Assembly (NCBI GenBank): GCA_964564785.1
Contig: CAZMCT010000016.1
Span: forward strand, 1 to 43,566
DNA: 43,566 bases
Source of the DNA: CAZMCT01 sp964564785
GTDB lineage: Bacteria > Planctomycetota > Phycisphaerae > UBA1845 > Fen-1342
Direction: 5' to 3'
In this document: positions 16,324 to 23,511 of the stretch, piece by piece
Numbering within the stretch: position 1 is the first letter of the stretch
Layout of the letters: every line of letters begins with the position of its first letter
Program-made: the position numbers and the translations under genes
Notes under the pieces: generated by a model
What the model saw: the letters and a program-made list of their open reading frames with translations, nothing else
What the model was told of the DNA's origin: nothing
Databases searched by the model: none

Positions 16324-17385
16324 TTAACCCGGAAGATAGGGCGTCACATCCAGCCCCCCGGCGGCCTCCGCGTAACGCCGCGCAAACTCGGGCAACGTGG
16401 CCGGCGTGACCACCTCGCAGGGTACACGGCGCTGCCGCACGACCTGCTCCGCGTCCAGCAATAGCTCGAAAGCGAGCTGGACCGCGGCCGCCCCCAGTTC
16501 CCCGTGGAGCGGTCCGACAAGCGCAGCCGCTCCCCCTCCTGCCCCCAGGTGCTTCCAAAGCGGCGGCGCGGTCGACAGCGTGGCGAAGCGGAAATCTCGG
16601 TTGCGGTCACGCAGTTCACGAAACCAGTTCGCCCGCGGGCGGAGCCAGACCTGCGGGTCCAGCGTGACCACCAGTCCCGCGTGCGGGAACAGCCCCAGCA
16701 GCTCCTCGACCGCTGCGGCCGGATCGACCCCGGCCTCCGCCGTGTTCACTGCCTTGAGTAGGGTGAGCCCCGGGTGCCGCTCTGCCACCGCAGCAAAACG
16801 CAGGTAGCATTTCGTCGCCAAGTCGTCGGCTCCCGAAGCGTGCACCAGGACATACGAACGCCGCCCGGCCGCCACCGCCTCGAGACTGGCTCCCAGGAGT
16901 TCGGCCGCGTCCGGCAGACTCGCGGCCACGCTCCCGTGGATCCGCGGATCGTCGATGACTGCGCCGATCGTGATAAGCCACGCGCCGGCGGAGGCCGCCT
17001 CGTCGATCAATGGCCGGGCGGCGGCCTCGTCGGTCACCAGCAGACAGACCACCTGTGGGCCCTGCTCGAGGGTGCGGGCCAGCAAGGACCGCGGACGGTC
17101 GGTTGAGTCCGCGTGCGGTGCCACACATTGCACTGGGAACCTCGGCGTGCGGCGCGCGAGGCTTTCTGCTCCGCCCCGTACGCCGACCCATTCCGGCTGG
17201 TCACTGGACGGTCCGAATACCACGATCAGCCCCGAACCGCCGGCTCGGTCGGTCCTCTGAGGGGCAGTCGAGCGGTCGCAACCGATAACCACGGTCAACA
17301 CGAGCAGCGCTGCCCGCGGGAGGGTGGCCGCCGAGCCCGGCGCCGTCCGCGGTCCTGCCCCGGCGGATTGCAAATCGGGCCGCAT
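16324..17385 (-). CDS. Periplasmic sugar-binding-like lipoprotein
   Basis: This 353-residue protein has the architecture of a type I periplasmic binding protein (RbsB/LacI-like fold). After a lipobox (TVVIGC, Cys36), the first beta-alpha unit is LIVVFGPSSDQPEWVGVRGGAES. The segment QVVCLLVTDEAAARPLIDEAASAG and the late HAGLVVTLDP are typical of this fold. I start at the ATG at 17385, because the further-upstream starts place the lipid signal too deep. No ABC permease or ATPase genes are adjacent, so it may be an orphan receptor or use distant partners. Ligand unknown. It is divergent from a secreted protein at 17463. Confidence 0.72.
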   Translation of the reverse strand: MRPDLQSAGAGPRTAPGSAATLPRAALLVLTVVIGCDRSTAPQRTDRAGGSGLIVVFGPSSDQPEWVGVRGGAESLARRTPRFPVQCVAPHADSTDRPRSLLARTLEQGPQVVCLLVTDEAAARPLIDEAASAGAWLITIGAVIDDPRIHGSVAASLPDAAELLGASLEAVAAGRRSYVLVHASGADDLATKCYLRFAAVAERHPGLTLLKAVNTAEAGVDPAAAVEELLGLFPHAGLVVTLDPQVWLRPRANWFRELRDRNRDFRFATLSTAPPLWKHLGAGGGAAALVGPLHGELGAAAVQLAFELLLDAEQVVRQRRVPCEVVTPATLPEFARRYAEAAGGLDVTPYLPG

Positions 17386-17405
17386 CCCATGTTTGCCGAT
17401 GGGGC

Positions 17406-17411
17406 TATAAT
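17406..17411 (+). promoter_or_regulatory. Possible -10 box before the glycine-rich protein
   Basis: A perfect TATAAT lies in the divergent gap, 52 bases before the start at 17463. There is no clear -35 at the right distance. Confidence 0.35.
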
Positions 17412-17462
17412 GGTTCATAATGAGATGTGGACTATAGCTGCTTCCGGCCAGGAGAGGAACGT

Positions 17463-18377
17463 ATGTCCCGGCTGCCATTGATGGTGCTTGGCTGCGTCGT
17501 ATTGACGGGCTGGGCCATGGCCCAGACGACGACTACGGTTTCGACCGACCTACGATCACAGACGCCGACGGAGAATCTGACCGGGGCGGGGTCGCGCTCT
17601 CCGGGTACATGGGTGCGGGCGGCGATCGCACGACACATCGGCCTGATGGGAATCCGGCTGACCGGACCGCGATTCGGCGAGCCGAACACGGAAGAGGCGG
17701 CGGCGCGATTTGGCGGTGGGTCGTCCGCGACCGGCACGAACGGCGGGCTGAGCGGGCTCGATGCGCTGCTGAACCTCGCGTCGCAGTTCGGCGTGGACAC
17801 CAGTGCGTTGGGGGGCCTGATGGGCGGAACGACGGGCGGGAGCGGCACGGTGGGCGGTACGACCGGGGGGACCATCCCACCGCCGTCCAACGGCACAAAC
17901 TACACGCTCGAAGACCTGATCCGACTCGGGCAGATGTACGAAGCCGGCTCAGGAATGTCGACCGGAACGCAGAAGGGCGTCGCCGGCACGATGGTCACGG
18001 CCCAAACGTCCGACGACTGGACGCGTGACGAGAGCGGCGCGGTCGGTCGGCTACCCAAGCCAGCGTACCGGTTGCAGGGGGTTAGCAGCTTGATACCGCA
18101 GACCACTGAGGAACTCGACTTTCGTACGCGCTGGGCCAACTCGCTGCTTCAGACGTTCTTCACGGTTCTCTCGACCGGGTTGACCAGCTCCGCGATGGTG
18201 ACGGTCATCAAGGACGCGCTGCGGCCGCTCATGTTTCCGGACGTGGACTCGGAAGGAAATGATGACGGGGACGGGAGCGGTGGCGACGATAGCGGAGGCG
18301 ACGGGGGCGGTAGCGGCGGCAGCGGAATCGAGGACAATCCGCCGGGAGGTGGTGGCGGCGGCGGATCGACGATTTAG
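17463..18377 (+). CDS. Hypothetical secreted Gly-rich protein
   Basis: I do not recognise this 304-residue protein. I start at 17463, where AGGAGAGG lies a few bases upstream. The protein then opens with a signal peptide ending ...GWAMAQ (residue 21). The middle has a Gly/Thr-rich linker (GGTTGGSGTVGGTTGG near 120). A region around 190-260 looks folded and includes a hydrophobic stretch near FFTVLSTGLTSSAMVTVI. The C-terminus is an acidic Gly/Asp/Ser tail with a polyglycine run. It is probably exported or surface-exposed. It has no visible operon partner. Confidence 0.7.
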   Translation: MSRLPLMVLGCVVLTGWAMAQTTTTVSTDLRSQTPTENLTGAGSRSPGTWVRAAIARHIGLMGIRLTGPRFGEPNTEEAAARFGGGSSATGTNGGLSGLDALLNLASQFGVDTSALGGLMGGTTGGSGTVGGTTGGTIPPPSNGTNYTLEDLIRLGQMYEAGSGMSTGTQKGVAGTMVTAQTSDDWTRDESGAVGRLPKPAYRLQGVSSLIPQTTEELDFRTRWANSLLQTFFTVLSTGLTSSAMVTVIKDALRPLMFPDVDSEGNDDGDGSGGDDSGGDGGGSGGSGIEDNPPGGGGGGGSTI

Positions 18378-18592
18378 GCTCTAGTGGCCCTCGGTCGCGC
18401 GCGTCACAACGCGGGTGGGGCGCTTGAGCGATGACAGCGGCAGGGTAAGCCGTCGGCACGCGGATGCCGGTGACCGCCTGGGAGGTTGCGGCCGGGCGGC
18501 AACATGTCTGAGGCGCCGGGTTTTGGCAGATCGAGCGCGCTGCCGCGTCGGCGGAGTAGACGGGCGTGCAAGGCGTGGTCAGCCGGTGCCCC

Positions 18593-18832
18593 ATGCTCTG
18601 TATGGCCAGTCCGCACGCTCGTGTGCGCCGGAAGGTCACGGGGTTCGTCACACCGGCGGTGTTCGGGGTGGGCCTGGCGCTGGGCGGCGGGGCATGGTGG
18701 GCGCTGCACGGGCATTGGGCAGCGGGGCCGGCGTTCGTCGGGGGCGGACTGGCGGTGTTGCTCCTGACGGTCCTGTTATGCTGTCAGTTGCTGCCGATCC
18801 GCAGATTTGTCAGCTACGCGTGCCGCGCGTAG
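18593..18832 (+). CDS. Two-helix membrane N-terminal fragment, cut by an in-frame TAG
   Basis: From the ATG at 18593 this frame encodes 79 residues with two hydrophobic helices (GFVTPAVFGVGLALGGG and LAVLLLTVLLCCQLLPI). It stops at TAG 18830-18832. The next gene continues in the same reading frame after only two codons, so I read this as the membrane anchor of one original protein split by a nonsense codon. ATG 18602 and GTG 18566 are alternative starts. The 18378-18565 gap upstream shows nothing I can name. Confidence 0.5.
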   Translation: MLCMASPHARVRRKVTGFVTPAVFGVGLALGGGAWWALHGHWAAGPAFVGGGLAVLLLTVLLCCQLLPIRRFVSYACRA

Positions 18833-18838
18833 GATGCG

Positions 18839-19615
18839 TTGCTGGAGGCCCCGGACCTGCTGCGGCGGCAGGAAGAGCACGGGCGGCTGATCGCCGAGAA
18901 CAGCAAGCTGTCGGACTGCGCGAAGCGGGTGGTAGACCGCGAGACGGACTTCGAGTTTCCGCGTGACCCGATCCAGGCGGCGATCGTGCGGCAGAACTGG
19001 GAATCCGCCCAGCACCTGATCCGGGCGATGGAGACGGAACCAGGCTATCACGAGGAGGCGGTTCAGTTCCGCCAGCGGCTGGAGGCCGCCCGCCGCGCGA
19101 CGACCGAGGGAGGGGTCGCGGCGGCGCTGGCGCGCTCTGACGCTTTACGCGACCGGCAGAAGTGGGACCAGGCGCGGAGCAAGGCGGCGCGCCTCGCGCG
19201 GCTCTTCCCCGACCAGGCTTCGAGCGCGAGATGGCCGGGCGAGCTCGGGCGCCGCCACGAATACAACCAGCAACTCCTGAGGGACTACGAGGACGCGGTC
19301 CGCACGGAAGACCGCGATCGGGCGCACCGGCTGCCGTTCGCGCTCCGTTCCTACCTCGCGCCGCGCGAGGCCGAGGCGTTGAAGGCTTCGGCCCGCACCG
19401 TCTTCCGTGCCCGCCTCGAGCAGCTCGAGGCCCGCGTCATCCTCGCGGTCTCCTACAAGCAGATGTCCAGCGCGATCGAGTCCGGTGAACGGCTCATCCA
19501 CGAGTTTCCCAATAGCGGCTACGCCCGGGAGATCTCCAAGCTCCTGCCGGTCTTGCGGCAACGGGCGGCCCAGCGGAGCACACATGCCAGCGTTGGCGCC
19601 CGGACAGCTTCGTGA
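18839..19615 (+). CDS. Coiled-coil/helical-repeat protein, likely C-terminal part of an interrupted gene
   Basis: This 258-residue, mostly helical, highly charged protein includes LLRRQEEHGRLIAENSKLSD, WESAQHLIRAMETEPGY and a tetratricopeptide-like end (SAIESGERLIHEFPNSGYA). Only a TTG is available as start and I see no Shine-Dalgarno in front of it. The frame is continuous with the membrane fragment upstream except for one TAG. The likely intact form was a membrane-anchored helical-repeat protein of about 340 residues. Its 3' end overlaps galK by 32 bases, which suggests co-transcription. Function unknown. Confidence 0.6.
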   Translation: MLEAPDLLRRQEEHGRLIAENSKLSDCAKRVVDRETDFEFPRDPIQAAIVRQNWESAQHLIRAMETEPGYHEEAVQFRQRLEAARRATTEGGVAAALARSDALRDRQKWDQARSKAARLARLFPDQASSARWPGELGRRHEYNQQLLRDYEDAVRTEDRDRAHRLPFALRSYLAPREAEALKASARTVFRARLEQLEARVILAVSYKQMSSAIESGERLIHEFPNSGYAREISKLLPVLRQRAAQRSTHASVGARTAS

Positions 19616-20750
19616 GCTCTTTGTCGAGCGCTTCGGCCGGCCCCCCACGCATCTGGCGCGGGCCCCGGGCCGCGTGAACCTGATCGGCGAGCACACCGAC
19701 TACAACGCGGGCTACGTGCTGCCGATGGCGCTCGAGCAGTGCACCTGGGTCGCGGCGGCGCCGCGCGGCGATCAGACACTGCGGGTCGTGGCGCTCGACC
19801 TGGACGCCGAGCAGCTCTGGCCGATCGCCGAGTGGCACCGTGACCGTTACCCGGCCTGGACGAGCTACGTGGCCGGTGCTGCGATCCTCTTGCGGCGGCG
19901 CGGGCTGGCGCTGGCCGGCGCGGACCTGCTGATCCACAGCGACGTCCCGGTCGGCAGCGGGCTGTCCAGCTCGGCCGCACTGGAAGTGGCCGGTGTGCTG
20001 GTGCTCGCGGCACTTGCGGGTGGCCGCCTGGAAGGCGTCGCGCTGGCGGACTTCGGTCGCGCGGTCGAGCACGAGTTCGCGGGCGTGCCGTGCGGAATCA
20101 TGGATCAGTACATCAGCGTGCTCGGCCGGGCGGGGCACGCGTTGCTGCTCGATTGTCGCAGCCGCACGTGGGACCACATCCCCATGACGCTGGGGGCGCA
20201 CGCGGTGCTGATCGTGAATTCGGGCGTGCGGCACCAGTTGGCCACGGGCGAGTATGCCCGTCGGCAGGAGCAGTGCCGTATGGCGGTGGAGTACTTCCGG
20301 TGTCTACGGCCGGACGTGAAGGCCCTGCGTGACGTGAACCCGGAAGAAGTGGCCGAGCACGCGTCGCGGATGGACTCCGTGGCAGCGCGGCGCGCACGGC
20401 ACGTGGCCAGCGAGAATCGGCGCACGCAGGCCGCGGCGGCAGCGCTGCGACGCGGCGACCTGGCCGAGCTCGGACGGCTGATGGACGCGTCGCATGCGTC
20501 GCTCCGCGACGACTACGAGGTGTCGTGCCGCGAGCTCGACCTGCTGGTCGAGCTGGTGCGTGGCGTTCCGGGCGTCTTGGGGGCCCGCATGACGGGGGGC
20601 GGCTTCGGCGGCTGCATCGTCGCTCTGGCTCCCGCGGCCGCCGTGCCGCAAATCGAGCAACGGATTCGGCGCGAATACGACGCGGCCGGGTTCGGACCGG
20701 CGCGGACGCTGGAGAGCCGGCCGGGAGCCGGCGCGGCGCTGGAGGCGTGA
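19584..20750 (+). CDS. galK: Galactokinase
   Basis: This 388-residue GHMP kinase phosphorylates galactose at C1 in the Leloir pathway. Diagnostic motifs are the galactokinase signature GRVNLIGEHTDYN (29-41), the ATP-binding PVGSGLSSSAALEVA (122-136), the catalytic base Asp174 in GIMDQY, and the late GHMP motif MTGGGFGGCIVAL. The ATG at 19584 is supported by GGAG five bases upstream. It lies inside the end of the previous gene. No galT, galE or galM is nearby. A related sugar-1-kinase (e.g. for galactosamine) is possible but the signature favours galactose. Confidence 0.93.
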   Translation: MPALAPGQLRELFVERFGRPPTHLARAPGRVNLIGEHTDYNAGYVLPMALEQCTWVAAAPRGDQTLRVVALDLDAEQLWPIAEWHRDRYPAWTSYVAGAAILLRRRGLALAGADLLIHSDVPVGSGLSSSAALEVAGVLVLAALAGGRLEGVALADFGRAVEHEFAGVPCGIMDQYISVLGRAGHALLLDCRSRTWDHIPMTLGAHAVLIVNSGVRHQLATGEYARRQEQCRMAVEYFRCLRPDVKALRDVNPEEVAEHASRMDSVAARRARHVASENRRTQAAAAALRRGDLAELGRLMDASHASLRDDYEVSCRELDLLVELVRGVPGVLGARMTGGGFGGCIVALAPAAAVPQIEQRIRREYDAAGFGPARTLESRPGAGAALEA

Positions 20751-20784
20751 CGATCGGAACCGCCGGCCGCGATCAGGAGAGCGG

Positions 20785-21813
20785 ATGGACGCGGTGAACT
20801 CGCTGGCGAAACTGGTGCGTCGCGACGATCTCACACGTCTTGAGGCGCGGGCCCTGTTCGACGCCCTGATGGAGAACCGGCTCGAACCCCCGCTCATGGC
20901 CGCTGTCCTGGCTGCACTGGCCACCAAGGGGGAAACGGTCGAAGAGCTGGTCGGCGCGGCCCTCGCAATGCGCAGCCACGTGGCCGCGGTGCGCCTGCCC
21001 CCCGGCGTGGCCGCGATCGACACCTGCGGCACTGGCGGCGACGGCCGCCCGGTCTTCAACGTGTCCACCGCGGTCGCGATCGTGGCGGCGGCCGCGGGGG
21101 CGACGGTGGCCAAACATGGAAACCGCAGCAACGTGCGACCGAGCGGCTCGGCGGAAGTCCTGCAGGCGCTGGGCGTGAACATCGACGCCGAAGTCCCAGT
21201 GCTCGAGCGCACGCTGGCGCAGTGTCGGATCGCGTTCCTCTACGCCCCTCGGCTGCACCCGGCAATGAAACACGCCGCCGCGGTCCGCCGCGCGCTTGGC
21301 GTGCGCACAATCTTCAATCTTGTGGGACCGCTGACGAATCCGGCCGGTGTGCGCCGCCAACTGCTGGGCGTCAGTCGCGTCGAGCACGTGGAGTTACTGC
21401 TCGCCGCGCTCCGGGAGCTGGGTGCGGAGCGAGCCATGGTCGTGCACGGTCTCGAGGGTCTATGCGACCTGAGCATCGCCGGTCCAAGCTGGGTCGGCCG
21501 CTGGGACGGCCGAGAGACAAGATTTGGGGAGGTGGTCCCCTCGTGCGCGGGGGTGATAGGGGCCGACCTGGCCGAGTTGCACGTCGCCAGCCCCCAGGAG
21601 AGCGCTCGGCGGATTCGTGAGGTCTTGGCCGGCGCTCGGGGCCCGGCGCGGGAGATGGTCATTCTCAACGGTGCGGCCGCGCTCTGGGTCGCGGGTCTGG
21701 CGGAGGACTGGGCGGACGGGGCGGAGACGGTTCGGCGGACGCTTGACTCCGGTGCGGCCGCAGCCCTCCTCGACGACTGGATTTGGCATTCGCAAGTTCC
21801 GACAACCGGCTGA
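20785..21813 (+). CDS. trpD: Anthranilate phosphoribosyltransferase
   Basis: This 342-residue enzyme transfers the phosphoribosyl group of PRPP to anthranilate, the second step of tryptophan synthesis. The PRPP motif DTCGTGGDG (79-87) is followed by NVST and KHGNRS (110-115), and a late VGPLTNPA segment binds anthranilate. AGGAG five bases before the ATG supports the start. It follows galK by 34 bases with no functional link that I can see. The amidotransferase subunit is far away at 1131, so trp genes are scattered here. Confidence 0.95.
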   Translation: MDAVNSLAKLVRRDDLTRLEARALFDALMENRLEPPLMAAVLAALATKGETVEELVGAALAMRSHVAAVRLPPGVAAIDTCGTGGDGRPVFNVSTAVAIVAAAAGATVAKHGNRSNVRPSGSAEVLQALGVNIDAEVPVLERTLAQCRIAFLYAPRLHPAMKHAAAVRRALGVRTIFNLVGPLTNPAGVRRQLLGVSRVEHVELLLAALRELGAERAMVVHGLEGLCDLSIAGPSWVGRWDGRETRFGEVVPSCAGVIGADLAELHVASPQESARRIREVLAGARGPAREMVILNGAAALWVAGLAEDWADGAETVRRTLDSGAAAALLDDWIWHSQVPTTG

Positions 21814-21940
21814 ACGCGTCCAGCAGATCACGCTTTGGCGCGACCACAAATCGCGGGCGGGCTACGCTTAGCGTGCGGAACGGCGTCGCTGGCGGAGCGC
21901 GAGGTCGTTAGCGCTCCCGGCTCGCGGGCGTCGGTGTGCG

Positions 21941-21969
21941 TTGACAGTGCACAGCGGCTCTCGTATACT
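21941..21969 (+). promoter_or_regulatory. Near-consensus sigma70 promoter for the dksA-like/lspA operon
   Basis: TTGACA, exactly 17 bases, then TATACT. Transcription would begin near 21976, giving a leader of about 88 bases. This also shows that the open frame starting at 21941 cannot be the real N-terminus of the DksA-like protein. Confidence 0.75.
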
Positions 21970-22063
21970 GAGAAGGTTACAGGCGTCCTTCAGGGATGTG
22001 TGGTCGGCGCAGAGGGTTACGACGGTTTCCGCCGTTTCCCGCGCTGCGGTTTCGGAGCTCGTC

Positions 22064-22696
22064 TTGCCCAAGAAAGCACCGCAGAAGCGCGCTCGCGGCT
22101 CCAAGAAAGCCGCACCGGCCGCCGCGGCCAAGCGCACCGCGTCCAAGTCCGCCGGCAAGCCGAAACGCTTGACGGTGGCCGTGCGGAAGCCGACCTCGAA
22201 GGAGCCCAGCAGGCGGCGGCCGGCGAAGTCTGCCCGACCGCTCGTGGCACATGTGTCGGCGACCGAACCGCGGGACGGGCAGCTTGGGACGCAGCCGGCC
22301 GACAGTGGGCTGACTGCGGCCGACCTGGAGCAGTACCGCGAAATGCTGCTCGAGAAGCGGGCCGAGATTCTGGGGGATGTATCTTCGCTTCACAGCGAGG
22401 CGTTGCACAAGGAGCGTCGCGAGGCCTCGGGTGACCTTTCCAGCATGCCGATCCACATGGCCGACCTGGGGACGGACAATTACGAGCTCGAGTTCACGCT
22501 GGGCCTGATCGAGGGCGAACGCGCGATCCTGCGTGAGATCGACGAGGCGCTGGAACGCATCCGCAAGGGCACGTACGGCCTGTGCCTGGCCACCGGAAAA
22601 CCCATTGGCAAGGCCCGGCTGAAGGCCAAGCCGTGGGCCAAGTACTGCTACGAATACACCCTCGCCCAAGAGCAGGGCCAGGGCCGCAGGTTCTGA
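22064..22696 (+). CDS. TraR/DksA family protein with H1-like N-terminal tail
   Basis: This 210-residue protein starts at TTG 22064, with GGAG six bases upstream; the frame before it overlaps the promoter. Residues 1-60 are a Lys/Ala/Arg-rich tail (MPKKAPQKRARGSKKAAP) like bacterial histone H1. Residues 85-210 are the DksA/TraR fold: a helical hairpin with HMADLGTDNYELE, then YGLCLATGKPIGKARL and AKYCYEY. In classical members the last part is a Cys4 zinc finger. Here only Cys174 and Cys195 remain; the second cysteine of each pair is Thr177 and Tyr198. It probably binds RNA polymerase or DNA, but zinc binding is doubtful. lspA follows two bases after its stop. Confidence 0.85.
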   Translation: MPKKAPQKRARGSKKAAPAAAAKRTASKSAGKPKRLTVAVRKPTSKEPSRRRPAKSARPLVAHVSATEPRDGQLGTQPADSGLTAADLEQYREMLLEKRAEILGDVSSLHSEALHKERREASGDLSSMPIHMADLGTDNYELEFTLGLIEGERAILREIDEALERIRKGTYGLCLATGKPIGKARLKAKPWAKYCYEYTLAQEQGQGRRF

Positions 22697-22698
22697 TC

Positions 22699-23511
22699 TT
22701 GTCGAGCCCGGCTACCCCGCAAACCCCGTCGCTCCCGCCGGTTTCGGACGCGCTCGGCCCCATACCGGCTGCCCCAGCTACCGTGCCCGCGGTGCAGACG
22801 GCGATGCGCGACTTCTGGGCGCACGTCCGCCTCTGGGCGGTGGTGGTGGCCGGTCTGGCGCTGGACTTGTGGTCAAAGCACTGGGCGTTCGAGCGTCTGG
22901 GCCAGGGTGGGCGGATGGAAATCGTCCCCGGTGTGCTCGAGTTTCACACCACGCTGAACCCGGGGGCCCTGTTCGGGATCGGGGCCGGCCACACCGAAGT
23001 GTTCCTGCTGGCGTCGGTTCTGGCCCTGGTGCTCGTGATCTGGATGTTCGCGCAGAGCCCGCCGCAGCGCTGGCTGACACACGTCGCGCTGGGCGCGATC
23101 CTGGCCGGCGCGCTCGGGAACATGTACGACCGGGCGTTTGTGCAACTGGTGGAGTATCGCTTCCCAACCCCGGCCGGCTTGGCGGTGCGGTGGTACGTGC
23201 CGGCGCGCTCCGCAGACGGCGAGTGGGTGTATCTACACGAGTTCCCGCCGCGGGCGGACCGCGCCCCGCGGACGCTGCCGGGCAGCGCCTGGGAGCGGCT
23301 AGGACCGCCGCGCGGTTACGTGCGCGACTTCATCAAAATCCCGACCCGCTGGCTGGGTTCGCGCGAGCTGTGGCCGTGGGTGTTCAACACCGCGGACACG
23401 CTGCTGGTGGGCGGGGTGGCCGTGCTGGCTCTGCGCCTGCTGCGCGAGCGGAAGCCGGCGGCGCAGGCCGCGCCGCGGCCGCAGCTTGACGCTGGTGGCG
23501 GGCGGAACTAG
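22699..23511 (+). CDS. lspA: Lipoprotein signal peptidase (LspA) with central insertion
   Basis: LspA cleaves the signal peptide of prolipoproteins, which fits the lipoproteins at 512, 1714 and 16324. The frame can begin at TTG 22699, two bases after the dksA-like stop, giving 270 residues with a Pro/Ala-rich leader; the ATG at 22804 is an alternative that gives 235. Usual LspA is about 160-170 residues. Conserved sites are present: LNPGALFGIG near 86, GNMYDR (Asp144), VRDFIK (Asp210) and FNTAD (Asp233), the last two the likely catalytic pair. About 55 residues (near 150-205), rich in Arg/Pro/Trp, are inserted between GNMYDR and VRDFIK, a site normally occupied by only a few residues. Confidence 0.9.
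   Translation: MSSPATPQTPSLPPVSDALGPIPAAPATVPAVQTAMRDFWAHVRLWAVVVAGLALDLWSKHWAFERLGQGGRMEIVPGVLEFHTTLNPGALFGIGAGHTEVFLLASVLALVLVIWMFAQSPPQRWLTHVALGAILAGALGNMYDRAFVQLVEYRFPTPAGLAVRWYVPARSADGEWVYLHEFPPRADRAPRTLPGSAWERLGPPRGYVRDFIKIPTRWLGSRELWPWVFNTADTLLVGGVAVLALRLLRERKPAAQAAPRPQLDAGGGRN

Noticed and set aside
18415..18966. A 183-codon plus-strand frame over the split membrane gene
   Set aside because: It is Gly/Arg-rich without hydrophobic structure, while the overlapping frame has clear membrane helices and a coiled coil.
21941..22063. Extending the DksA-like protein to a start at 21941
   Set aside because: The first bases are the -35 box of its own promoter, and the peptide has no family likeness. 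TTG 22064 has GGAG at the right distance.
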